In this document: piece after piece, positions 34,447 to 45,688 of the stretch
Layout: each line of letters begins with the position of its first letter
How positions within the stretch are numbered: the first letter of the stretch is position 1
Assembly (NCBI GenBank): GCA_020747015.1
Contig: JAGTJM010000014.1
Location: 620,001-684,000, forward strand
Length of the DNA stretch: 64,000 nt
Reading direction: 5' to 3'
From: Pyrenochaeta sp. MPI-SDFR-AT-0127
Lineage: Eukaryota > Ascomycota > Dothideomycetes > Pleosporales > Cucurbitariaceae
Position numbers and translations under genes: made by a program
The notes under the pieces: model-generated
Database searches by the model: none
What the model was told of the DNA's origin: nothing
What the model saw: only the letters and a program-made list of their open reading frames with translations

Positions 34447-37157
34447 ATGGGGAAGAAGCGGACCCATGCCGAGACCAAGGATGGCTTCACGAAGCCGCCT
34501 CCGGACAAGAATCGGGTGAGCGTCAAGAATGACAGGAAGGACAAGCGCAAGAATGGGGAAGTGCAAAAGCCACGGGCACAACTGGTACGTGTTGCTTCAT
34601 GATGGTAGATTGATGGCGGTGCTAATGCGCGCGACAGCTCTTCAAGCCGCAGCCAGAATGGCACACGGTCGAGTTGCCAGAGCTCCCCACCATCGACAAC
34701 CCCTCGATCCCGCCCCGTTATGTCATTGACGCGATTCACGAGTATGCCGACCAGCTTCTGCAAGCTGAGGCGACTGAGTATGCTGCGTCGCACATGGCCA
34801 AGGACTCGTCGCACAAGTTCATGTCGACAGTCATGGACTCGGGTACTATGGAGGATAAAGTGTCGGCGCTGACTTTGCTGGTGCAAGAGTCGCCTTTGCA
34901 TACCATGAAAGCTTTCGGTCAACTGCTGAGTCTATCGCAAAAGAAGAGCAGGGGCGCTGCCATGATGGCTTTGGCTGCGTTGAAAGATCTTTTGGGACAA
35001 GGCGTTCTACTTCCGCCGGACCGAAAGTTGAAGGCGTTTGCACGACAACCGGGTTTGATCTCTGCACTGCAAGGAAATGGCGTGCACTGGAAGAGCGGTG
35101 ACAATCTACCGGGCGACATCCAAAAAATTCACCTGGTTGTGTGGGCGTATGAGGACTGGCTCAAGAAGCAATACTTTGAGATGCTGAAGATTCTCGAGAC
35201 TTGGTCTAATGACGAGGTCGAATTTTCGCGCAACCGGGCCGTCACATTTGTTTGGGAGTTGTTGAAGGAGAAGCCAGAACAGGAAGAGAATCTTCTCCGA
35301 TTGCTTATCAACAAGCTCGGCGACAAGGAAAAGAAGGTTGCATCAAGGGCATCCTACTTACTCCTTCAGCTCCAGATTACCCACCCGCTGATGAAGAATG
35401 TCATCACCAGCTCGATCGAATCCGATCTTCTGTTCCGACCAAACCAGAGCGGCGTCGCGAAGTATTACGCGATCATCACTCTCAACCAGACTGTTCTTAG
35501 TGTGAAGGAGCCAGAAGTTGCTAATAAACTCTTGGAAATCTACTTCAGCCTTTTCCTTGGCTTATTGAAAAAACAGAAAGAGCATGAAAAGGAGGAGAAA
35601 CGGGTGAACAAGCATGGGCACATACAAGGCGGAGGCAGCCAGCCTGGCAAAATGGCTAAGAAGAAGGCCGAAAAGGCGGCTACCATGGCCTTCAAGGTTG
35701 AGGATGAGTCGAGGGAAAAGTTGATCTCCGCCATTCTGACGGGTGTCAACCGTGCTTTCCCTTTCGCCAAAACCGACGATGCGAAGTTCGAACAGCAACT
35801 GAACATGATCTTCGAGGTCACGCACTCATCCAACTTCAACACGAGCATCCAGGCCATGACACTTATCCAGCAAATCTCTGCAACAAAGCATTACTCCGCA
35901 GACCGTTTCTATCGAACTCTGTACGAATCTCTTCTGGACCCTCGACTCATTTCTACTTCAAAGCACATCATGTTTCTGAATTTGCTATACCGATCACTCA
36001 AAGCAGACACCAGCGTCAAGCGTGTCAAAGCCTTTGTTAAGCGCTTACTTCAAATTATCCATATGCATGAGCCTCCATTCATCTGCGGTGTTCTCTACCT
36101 TATCAACGAACTCATCGTCACGTTTCCCACTATTAAATCCATGCTCTCGACACCAGAAGACCACGCAGAAGACAGTGGTGATGAACACTTTGAGGACGTT
36201 GCTGAGGACGACGAAGAAAAGACCACCAAGACAGAGCAGAAGTCAGATCGTCCAAGCTACGACTCCCGAAAACGAGATCCCGAGCATGCAAAAGCAGACT
36301 TGTCCTGCCTATGGGAGTTACTACCTTTACAGGCACATTACCACCCCTCGGTCCACGTTTTGGCCTCTAAGATCGTCAACCAAGAACCTATTAAAGAAAA
36401 GCCCGACCCTACTATCTACACACTCATGAATTTCCTCGACAAATTCTCCTTCCGCAACGCCAAAACGAAAACCCAAGCCATTCATGGCTCTTCTATCATG
36501 CAGCCCATGTCTGGCACCTCGAAAGCAGCGTCGTATCTCATTACAGCCCGCGACGGCGATCGGACGCACGACCCTCTTAATTCCGAGCAATTTTGGAGAA
36601 AGAAGGTCGATGACGTTAGGGTTGATGAAGTCTTCTTCCACACATACTTTGAAAAGGCAGGCACAGCGAAGCAGGCGGATAAGAAGGCAAAGAAGAAGGA
36701 CAGGAGGAAGGTTGACAGTGAGGATGAGAGCGGCGAAGACGAGATTTGGCAGGCACTTGTTAAGAGTCGACCGGATGTCGAGGGCGATGGTGGGGATGAT
36801 GAGGACCTCAGCGACTTCGACATGGATGACATGATGAGTGACGACGAAGCAGGTGGTATGGACGGAGGCGTCGAACTCAATCTTGGAAGCGATGACGACG
36901 CCGATGTCCCTGCTGGAGGTGCAGCGGACGACGATGAAGATGACTTTGAAAACTTTGACCTCGACGATGAGGACGCCTTCATGGATAGCGATGCCGATAT
37001 CCCTGTCGACATCGACATGAACGACGACACAGACGTCGATGACGATAAGAAGGACAAGGATGGCAGGAAGAGCAAGAAGAGGAAACTCAAAAACTTGCCC
37101 ACCTTTGCCTCGGCAGAGGACTACGCCAAACTCATCGGCGATGATGATAGCGAGTAG
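34447..37157 (+). CDS. MAK21: Ribosome biogenesis factor Noc1/Mak21 (CBF/Mak21 family)
   Basis: Two exons, 34447-34584 and 34638-37157, with a 53-bp intron (GTACGT donor); 885 residues. Noc1/Mak21 acts with Noc2 in the nucleolus in early 60S ribosomal subunit assembly and export. The N-terminus is basic (MGKKRTHAETKDG). A HEAT-like helical region follows: ALTLLVQESPLHTMKAF, ALKDLLGQGVLLPPDRKLK, TFVWELLKEKPEQEENLL. The CBF/Mak21 domain (PF03914) lies around residues 400-640, with RFYRTLYESLLDPR, LNLLYRSLKAD and PPFICGVLYLINEL. The C-terminus is extremely acidic (long Asp/Glu runs) and ends in a short basic stretch, as in known orthologues. The 46-codon first exon was found by its splice to LFKPQPEWHT, which keeps the frame and the conserved start. 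It is convergent with CWF19, 391 bp apart. Confidence 0.95.
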
Positions 37158-37548
37158 ACGTCTTTTGATCCACACCGTTGCCTTGACCCACCGCTGCCGC
37201 GGTGGGCATGACCATTGCGTGTATCGAAAGTAGGTGCATTGTGGCGTTCTGCTGTTCAAATCTTCCATTGTAGATATCCCTTACTTTTGTAATGGCCTTG
37301 CTGAAACGCATCCAATACCGCAATTCTGCCTTCTTAGTCTTTGATGATTGAATATCCAACTCCTCATGCTACCTGAAGCTACCCACACTCTTTCAATCAC
37401 AACGTAAGAAGTGCACGCTTATAAATGGTTCGTTTCCATTTAGAAATATATATATAGGGGAAGCAAAACGTGATATTCAGCTTTTTCACAGCAACGGACG
37501 GACAAAGTTTGATTTGACACCAACATTATATTACAGAAACTACTCCAT
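37158..37548. other. Convergent 3' UTRs of NOC1 and CWF19
   Basis: These 391 bp lie between two stop codons on opposite strands. An AT run (ATATATATATA) lies near 37445. No gene was seen. Confidence 0.55.
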
Positions 37549-39745
37549 CTACTGTCCCTCAGTAAGCACTCTAGTCCAGTCAAACTTCCTCCACCCTTTC
37601 CTCCACTTCTCCGCCCTACGATCCCCTTTTACCCACCGTCCCTGTCGCTTGACCACCTCGACCTCCACATCCAGCATACCGCCCAGGACTTCCCTGGCAA
37701 ACAGATCGCCACGCGGCCATGTGCGCTCGTCCTCGACAATATGGGCCATTCCGCCGTCCAACTCGAACCAGACGTGGAAGTAAGGCATCTCCTTGGCCAG
37801 ACTGCGCCGAAACGCTTGTTTTCCCTGGCCAGACCGGGAGGCTTTGAGCGTGTCGATGATGGGTTTGTGTTGTGTCCAGTCGCCGGCGGAAGAGAGGATG
37901 GCTTCGCGAAAGAAGGCCGGGGCTGTGTCGCCCAGCTCGAAAGGAATGGGGACTGCAGACATGGCTGCGTGCAGTTTACGTCCTGGGTTCGCTGCGTTTT
38001 CGTAGAAGATTACGTCGCGGCCTTGGTCGTGGTACATGCGTGTGAGACACTTCATGAAATTTCGTATCTCCTCCCACTCATCGTCATCGCATTCGAGCAG
38101 GTTTGTGCGATGCTGGGTCGGCACAATGACTGCGCCTCCATCGCTGAGCTCTGGCTCGGTAGGTAGGGTCAGGAAGGTGCGAGTACCGAGAGAGATGATG
38201 GGAGCGACGGGTGGCTGAGGCGGTGACTTGTCCTCATGGTGGCAAAGAGGACAAGAGTCAAGGATTCGGTTTATGCGTTGATAGTCCTGGATTGCCTGAG
38301 CGCGGAGATTGATCGTAGACTTTGGAGCACGAGCGGCGAGCTTGGTGGCATTCTCGTCAATGTAGTCAAGGTCATTCTAAACCAAGTTAGCATTTCCAAA
38401 TCAGAGGTATAGTGGTACATACGTCGAACTTGGAGTCTTTGGCAATCTTCTCAGCCAAAAGCATGCCTTCGCCTCCTGCTTGACCCTTCGTGCGCCGCTC
38501 CTGGCGGACCATATCCTCGATACTCATATCCTCGTTTTCTTTCACCAGTCCACGCTCCGTCCCGCGCTTGTTTGTTAGTTCTGTGACTTCGCCTTGGCGG
38601 CCACCTGCCAGCATGCGGTTGTCCATTGCATTCAGAACAACCACATCGCGACCCTTTCCGTCAGCGAAGTTTGCCGAGGCTGCATTGTACTCTGCTTCGA
38701 GCTCAGCAGCATTCGGTGCTTTCTTCATCTTCGCTTTCATCATCTGCGCTTTCAACCGATTCAGTTCTGTTTGACTGAGGATGACAGTGTTGGTCGCTGG
38801 CCGCGGATCTCGAACAGTCTCGCCTTGTGGTAGGTCCTCTGCTTCATGGCGTTCTCGAGAGGCGTGGTGAATGCCCGCCTTCAATCTCCGCTCCTCATAT
38901 AGCTCTCCCGAGGGCTTCTCCTTGCCAACATAGTCCTTGCCATACGTTTTCCGACGATCCAGCTCTATCTCCTCCTCTCGTGCTTCGTCAAAGTCACGAA
39001 GATCGCCGTACTTCTCCATGGCCACATCTTCTACGCTTCGTCCCGACTCCTCTGCGTTCCGATATATGCCCTTCAGCTTTGTCATGCGCCATTGTGCTCC
39101 TGCATCGCCGAAAGTATAATTGACTTCCCTCTGGGCTGGCTCATCTGCTGCAGGTTTCTGTTCGTCCTTTAGATCTGCCAGATGATGGTTCAGTTCCGCC
39201 CGGTGGATCTTGAGCGCATGCTGTCGTTCTGCCGAAGCCTTTACATAAGTCGTCTTCTCTTCCTTCTTTTTCCGCTGCACGTAATCCACATTCATGGCCG
39301 ATGGCGCCTTCATCCAATCATCGCGTTGTAAGCCTGCATTTGCAGCGTCCTCGAGCTGTTGGTCCAAAACATCGCCGTCTGGTGGCGCATAGTCCTTTTC
39401 TTGCGGCACATCCTCTTCCGAGGCCTCGTCTTCTTCGTAGTGCCGCGACCTGCGTTTTCGAGTCAATCGGTCCTCGTCGCCGCTCTCAGGTGATCGCTCG
39501 CGCCTGTCTCTGTGCTCCTCCTCTCTTCGCCGGCGCCTCGACCGTTCCTCTGACGTCTCTCGATGGTGTCGCGACCGCTTATCTCGGTGTCGCTCCTCTC
39601 GGTCGTCGTCACGGTGATGGCGCGAGGCATGGTGCTTGTGCCGACTAGAGCGGTGATGCCTGTCGCGACTGCGACTTCGATGGCGCTTCTTCTCATCCTT
39701 CTTTTTGCTGTCGGCCAGCTCTTTCTCAAAGTCTTCCAAGCCCAT
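37549..39745 (-). CDS. CWF19: CWF19-like pre-mRNA splicing factor
   Basis: Two exons, 39745-38423 and 38376-37549, with a 46-bp intron; 716 residues. Cwf19 associates with the spliceosome (Cdc5/Prp19-linked) and relates to the lariat-processing factor Drn1. Residues 1-110 are a dense Arg/Ser/His/Asp-rich region (repeated HRSRSRDR, SRHHRDDDRE types), followed by a charged helical region. The C-terminal half has the two CwfJ domains (PF04677, PF04676): SCPLCHHED with its metal-binding Cys/His residues, PTEPELSDGGAVIVPTQH, LLECDDDEWEEIRNFMKCL and MPYFHVWFELDGGMAHIVED. The start is ATG 39745 (MGLEDFEKELA); a GTG 11 codons earlier is ignored. The divergent partner GPN1 starts 340 bp away. Confidence 0.95.
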
Positions 39746-40085
39746 TGTGGCGGGTTTGTCCTGGACCAATCCACCCACGACTAATTGTGCAAGAGGCGCA
39801 GTGGTGAATGCAGCTGGGAACGGAGCCAGGGAAAGTTTCCGGACGGGAAGCTTGGGGCACTTTTGACATCACTCCTGCGGGAACTAGCGCGCGGCAGCCC
39901 CGCCAAAGAATTTCGAGAAAACAAACCTCACATGTCTTTCCACCTGTGCTGTAGACTATCACACTCCTTTACCTTCAGCTCGATCCGTTCTAGTACAGGA
40001 GATCAAGAAGACTTGGAGCCGCTTTGCTTTGCTTGTGTCTCATCGTCTCCACATCCTTCCGTGCCACAAGCAGCATACCTCTGCA
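39746..40085. promoter_or_regulatory. Short divergent promoter between CWF19 and GPN1
   Basis: Only 340 bp separate the two start codons, so the two housekeeping genes probably share a bidirectional promoter. The half next to GPN1 (about 39950-40085) is CT-rich on the + strand. The shared-control idea is inferred from spacing. Confidence 0.5.
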
Positions 40086-41414
40086 ATGTCCGCCTCCAAA
40101 GCTCCCGAGGGCTCCGCGCCCACCACCAGCTCTTCAAATGCTCCTGTCGCGATAGTATGCGTAGGCATGGCTGGCAGCGGCAAGACGACCTTCATGCAAC
40201 GCCTAGTCTCACATATTTACACCCACCCCGACCCCACACAGAGCGAGCCCTCCGTCTCCAAGATTTCACCAACACCGCCGTACATTATCAACCTCGACCC
40301 GGCCGTTCACCACGTCCCCTTCACGCCCAATATCGACATCCGTGATAGTGTCAACTACAAAGAAGTCATGAAGCAATTCAACCTGGGGCCGAATGGGGGT
40401 ATTTTAACAAGTCTAAATCTGTTCAGCACAAAGATTGATCAAGTCATTGGGCTCCTCGAGAAGCGGACACAGCCTCCTGAGCCCATGAAAGAGGCAGAGC
40501 AGACAACGGTCGAGTTTATGACAAACAGTGGAAAAGAGAAGTCGACCGCACCAGCACAACAGCAGCAAGTCAAGCACATACTCGTCGACACCCCCGGCCA
40601 GATTGAAGTCTTTGTGTGGTCAGCAAGTGGGGAAATCCTCCTGTCAAGTCTGGCAAGTACATTTCCGACAGTCATAGCATACATCATCGACACACCACGC
40701 ACAACAAGCACGAGCACCTTCATGTCCAACATGCTATATGCCTGCTCTATCCTTTACAAGACCAAGCTGCCTATGATACTCGTATTCAACAAGACCGATG
40801 CGCAAGACGCCGAGTTTGCGAAGAAGTGGATGACGGACTTTGAGGCTTTCCAGACTGCGCTCCGCAACGAAGAAGAAGGTGGCAGCTTTGGTGGCGAAGG
40901 TGTAGGCGGAGGCAGCGGATACATGGGCAGCTTGCTAAACAGCATGTCACTCGTCTTGGAGGAGTTCTATAAGCATCTCAGCGTTGTAGGCGTCAGTTCT
41001 ATGACGGGCGACGGCATGGATGAATTCTTCCGCGGTGTGCAGGAGAAGAAGGAGGAATTTGAGCGTGACTACAAGCCCGAACTTGAACGAAGAAGAGCAG
41101 AGCGGGAGCAGGAGAAGGAGGCCACACGCTCACGCGAACTGGATAAGCTTATGAAAGATATGAGAGTCGGTGGCGCGGGAACGAAACCAAAGCCAAAACC
41201 CAAGGAAGAACCAGAGACGGTTAGTGAGGCAGAAGATACAGATGAAGACGAATCGATGGATCACGAAGATTTGGACTACGAAGACGAGCTGGACAGCGAT
41301 GACCCAGAAAAGGGACTCAAGCAGAGATACCGGCAGGCGCTGAGAGACAGTGACGCGGCTCAGGGCGAGGATATGAGTTTCGCGAGGTACACGCACATGG
41401 CAAAATTTGCCTGA
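40086..41414 (+). CDS. NPA3: GPN-loop GTPase 1 (Npa3/XAB1 type)
   Basis: Single exon of 442 residues, start ATG 40086 (MSASKAPEGS). GPN1/Npa3 is a cytoplasmic GTPase that helps RNA polymerase II assemble and enter the nucleus. The P-loop is GMAGSGKTTFM (about residues 27-37). The defining GPN motif appears in FNLGPNGGILTSLN. G3 is DTPGQIEVFVWSASG, and the base-specificity loop is FNKTDAQDA. The C-terminal ~100 residues are charged: a basic coiled region with ERRRAEREQEK, then an acidic stretch EAEDTDEDESMDHEDLDYEDELDSDD. This tail is usual in fungal orthologues. The open frame extends upstream only through non-ATG codons. It is divergent from CWF19. Confidence 0.96.
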   Translation: MSASKAPEGSAPTTSSSNAPVAIVCVGMAGSGKTTFMQRLVSHIYTHPDPTQSEPSVSKISPTPPYIINLDPAVHHVPFTPNIDIRDSVNYKEVMKQFNLGPNGGILTSLNLFSTKIDQVIGLLEKRTQPPEPMKEAEQTTVEFMTNSGKEKSTAPAQQQQVKHILVDTPGQIEVFVWSASGEILLSSLASTFPTVIAYIIDTPRTTSTSTFMSNMLYACSILYKTKLPMILVFNKTDAQDAEFAKKWMTDFEAFQTALRNEEEGGSFGGEGVGGGSGYMGSLLNSMSLVLEEFYKHLSVVGVSSMTGDGMDEFFRGVQEKKEEFERDYKPELERRRAEREQEKEATRSRELDKLMKDMRVGGAGTKPKPKPKEEPETVSEAEDTDEDESMDHEDLDYEDELDSDDPEKGLKQRYRQALRDSDAAQGEDMSFARYTHMAKFA

Positions 41415-44400
41415 ACAGCAGGACCAGCTGCTGTTGCTGCAGGCCCAAACGCAAGGAAACCCAACTTTGTAAAACAACGAGTTTTTGCATCGAGCCCCCA
41501 TATCTCGCTTCCGAGTTCCTGGTCGCCCCGTCGGACGACAGCGCACATGTAAGGCAATCACGACTCCGCGTGTCGTATTGGGTTGAGCAAAATAATGGGC
41601 GCATGCAAAGACGAATGGCCTGCAATGTCGAAACGTAGTGTCTGTATTTCGTTGCATCCTCGCTGCACACTGCCCGACTCAACCAAGCCCCATCCCCGTG
41701 TATGTGTATGTGCTCCATTTCAGAAAGACTTGCACGTCTGTATACGTGTTTTTGCCCTTCTGCCCAACTCGTTCCGTCCATTGCAAGCCTTGTCCGTCGG
41801 GCCATTGTTTTCCCAGTACTGTCTATTTTGTCTTAGACACGGCTGCGGGAGAATGCAATCGTAATCTAGATCAGACGGGCTCCGGGAGCGAAGGTGGCAC
41901 AGGACTCATGCAGGGCAGGAAGAAGGGCAGCGAGACGAGAATTGAGGTGCAAGGAATCGCTCGTCAGCTGTCAGAATTCAGCGTCGGGCTCAGCTCGATG
42001 CAAATATTGCTTGCTTTACATGTGCATGTGCAATACTTGGTACTGTAGTCTGCATTTACAGTCTGGCATGCAAATGGCGTAGCTTACCTTGTTGTTGTTA
42101 TCGTCGTCGTCATCAATACTTATCCTCTGTGGCTCGTACAGCTTCACAAGTCTAAAATGACTTCATATTTGCATGTCTTGCTCGGGCTCATTGTTCAATA
42201 CCTTGAACTTGTACTCACCGAAATACCAGGTTGCAACTTACACTTACCACTCTCGGTGCCTTCATACCCTATCATTGTCCCATTTTGCCCGCATCCCAAT
42301 CTCCACATCAAAGTGGCAAAGCATACACAACCCTTTTTTCCCGCGATCCCTGAGAGTTCGCTGCATACGTACTCGCTTCGAGTTCGTCCTGCGGCTATGG
42401 CGTAGCCGGTGTGTCAGCCACGGTGACGCTGGATCATGTCGCGTACCCTCCATTTTGGTACTCGGGGAATCGGGGACCGTGGAGGCACGACAGAAAAGTG
42501 ACAGCGGTGGAGCTTGCACAAGTAGAGAGCGCATCGGGAACTGACAGGGCTGTTGTGCGAGACGGATGTTTTGTTGAGATGTGGGATGCAGGGCATGCAC
42601 AATGAAGGGACAAAGGGGGGTGGGGTGTTCCACAAATCGAGGGTAGAGGGACATTCGCTGATTGCATGGTTGGAGAGGCGGGACTACTGGGTAGGCTTTT
42701 TGCTTGAGGAGAAAAGTCTGGTGGGTCCCTTGTTGTTGTTGTTGTAAATAGTCACGGACTTGCTGTATCCATCGCAGCCGCCTTGGCAAGTTCGAGATGT
42801 TACCTTTTCGCTTGTGAAAATAGCTCGCGATCCAGCCGGTCACGAAGTGACTATTGCCACTCTAGGATACATCCTTGTGGCTCATCGTATGGTGCGACGG
42901 CGCAACGTGGTACGGCTGCCGCCGGCTCTTGGTGTTGGATAGGCACATGGCGTATTTGTGCGTAACTGGTGAAGCTCAGAACGGGTAATGTGGGCCCACT
43001 GATAAGTCTAAGAGTCAAACTTTGACGCACTTGCAGGAGGGTACAGACAGGTTATGCTGAGGAGAAAGTCAAAGATGAGAAACGTAACTGCACCTTGGCC
43101 TATGCACTAACCTTGTGTTTGTCTGGGCTTGAAGCTCAGTTATCGGTGTTGACAAAGCTGATATCACGATCAAGACAATCTCTCAACCTCAACAATACTC
43201 TTGCTGAAACAGCCACAAGCCGGGAAAATCGGCAGCCCAGATCTTCGAGCACATACTCGAAACATTAACTTTCAGAGTCTGCGTAACATTAGCTTCCGAG
43301 CGCTTCCCCGCACTCGCGTCCAGGGCGAACCCATGCCGGCTCATTTATTTCTAGATCTGTAGGGAGATAAACGATGTTGCACAGCAGCACCGCCATCCCG
43401 CGTTCCGTACGCCCTGAGGAATTGTCGCAGCTTTTTTTTAGTATTCAGGGAAGGTCAAAAGAAACGAGAGGTGCCCACAGGGCTGGTTCAGGGGGCATGC
43501 TGTGTCTCAAGTGGGCGTGGGTACTAATCCTGGGGAGATGGGTTTGATAGTCGTGGCTGGGGACGTTGTACTGTGGTTGGTGAATGCATGGCCGTTGCGT
43601 TACGCAACGGCGGCTGAGAAAGGGACGTGCTTGTGGACCGCCATGGGGCGAGAAGCCCTGGATCGGGTAGTGTTTCTTTCATGTATAACGCCATCGAAAG
43701 ACGAGGGAGCGGACCCATGTCCGAGATGAAGGCGGAAAGCAGGCTGTGGGCTAGCAAGCGCCCAAAGTCAAGGTGAATGATTGGCATAGCGAGAAGTAGT
43801 GTTGAGGAAACCTTGTGCCGACGAGTTTACTGGTTGCAGGTTTTCGTATTGTCGTTGAGGAGTGAGGCGCAAGGAGTTGAGGTAATTCGCGCTTACATCC
43901 AGATACCATGTCCAGGAAGAGGTTCCGTGGACCCGCGGCAGGGAATAAGCAGAAGCGAGTCATACGACTCATGCGCTTCGAGGGTGACGCTCATGTGCCC
44001 ATGTAAGCCTACGCCAAGGGCTGCAGGTTATAGCTTGAGGCCTGCCAGCATGGCATTGTGGTGGCCTTTGGGATGCTTTCCCTTGCATGTGCGAGTGCGA
44101 GGAGACGACACAGCAGAAGTTGCAGTGGGACAGGCTCGAACAAGGTTTGGACAATGAGCTGTTGTCTGATGAGGGTTGAGGGATCAGACTGCGAGTTAGA
44201 TGAAATGTGGACGAGGGGTGGACCGAGCAACGGCATGTTGACACCGAAGTCGTGACGGGAGCGGGGCGCTCCGAAAAGGAAGTCGCATCCCATGGTCCTC
44301 TTGCACACAGTCTCGTTCCCTTCGCCTCGAGCAGCGCCCTCGTCTCTCTGCCTTGTTCACTTTCCTCGTCCAGCTCTCTCGGCCGGATTGACTTGGGCTC

Positions 44401-45688
44401 GGTGTCTGCGAGGCGCCATAGTTGCTTGCAACAGCATGATGTGCAGAAGGGTTCAAGGCCCGGTTCGCGAGCCAATGAAAATAGTCGGATTGCGCTCCTC
44501 CCGTCTCAGGGCTCCCAGGCCAGAGGGTTCACTTGCTTGCAGATCGGTGCAGGCCCGGTCTAGCCTGGAGCTGCAGGGTCCACTAGCATGTCTTTCCACG
44601 TAAGGTTTCAATATCCAAGCTGCAGAAGGTTGGAGGAAGGCCCGTTGAGCAGACATCGGCTGGATGCAACCTTCAAAATAGACGAGCTGCCGTGCTTCCG
44701 AGCCTACACGGCCAAAACAGCCAAACGAGGCAAATTAGAGTTTGGCGTAGCCTCGAGTAGGCGCATTTCCAGGGGAACTATTACCTACGGACGACCTGGC
44801 TGGACTTTGTGGCTACCAAGGTTGCGAGGCGGGCAATAGTCGTTGCTAGCGCGAACTACCGGCTGACAGCCGCGGGGTAGCCATAGTTCAGAGCCGTTTC
44901 TTGTCGTCACCATTCTGGGAAGGCAGGCCGCGCGTGGGCGTTGTCCACATCGCTGTCCTCGAGCTGAAGCGGAGCTTACCGAGCGAGGCCATGGGGTCTT
45001 GCGGAAACTTGTTGGGAGATCCATCGTTGGGCTTGAGGGGCACATGTAAGCATGGCACATGTTTCTGCAATGGAGAAAAGCAGTGCAGATCGATTAGAAG
45101 TGATTTGATTTGCTGCAAGTAGCACAACCTGGTAGGCCTGGTAGAACACCTCCACTATTCTCTCTGCCATTGCCTGCATTTCGTTGCTAAATAAGAGAAA
45201 ACCACATGCTGTGCACCTTGTGTAAGGGCGGGGTATCCATGTTGCCCTATGTTCCTGACCGTTTGCCCCCCTTCCTCCCAAGCATTGAGCGCGTCCACCT
45301 CATACATTGCCAAAGATGAGAAAGAAAAAAAGCTAGCTGCACGTTGAGTCATGCGTATGCTAGCGCGGTGACAACAAGGGAGAAGAAAAAACCTTGTGCC
45401 AATACACACAAAGGCCGAAATATACCGAAGTAGAAGCGGCCGTAGATATACACACAGTGAAAAAAAAAAGTACCCTTGCGTGCGACAAAGCGCCGCACTC
45501 TCAAAACGCCTTATTCGTTCATTGCCGTGACGGCATGCGTCTATTTTCCACACGGATTTTTGAACGCCAAGATGGTCCGTATCGAAGTCGCCAGCGCCTC
45601 GCTTAGATGTCCGAATTACTTGCCGAAGCAATCGAGATAATGATTAATGGTGTGATCAGACGAGCGATAAAAGGAGTTAACCGAAGCC
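41415..45688. other. Gene-free stretch, about 4.3 kb
   Basis: This lies between the stop of GPN1 (+) and the stop of the C2H2 regulator (-), so both edges are 3' UTR. I find many short frames on both strands (up to 193 codons at 42262-42843, -), none with a recognisable motif and all overlapping one another. A CT-rich tract at about 44296-44393 on the + strand resembles a fungal promoter leader but has no gene after it. No repeat or RNA gene was recognised. Confidence 0.45.

Noticed and set aside
36327..37268. 313-codon open frame on the minus strand
   Set aside because: It is antisense to the acidic C-terminus of MAK21. GAC/GAT/GAG-rich coding gives stop-free antisense frames by composition.
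42262..42843. 193-codon frame (-) downstream of GPN1
   Set aside because: No domain or splice context was found, and the protein is Pro/His/Arg-rich in the manner of translated non-coding DNA.
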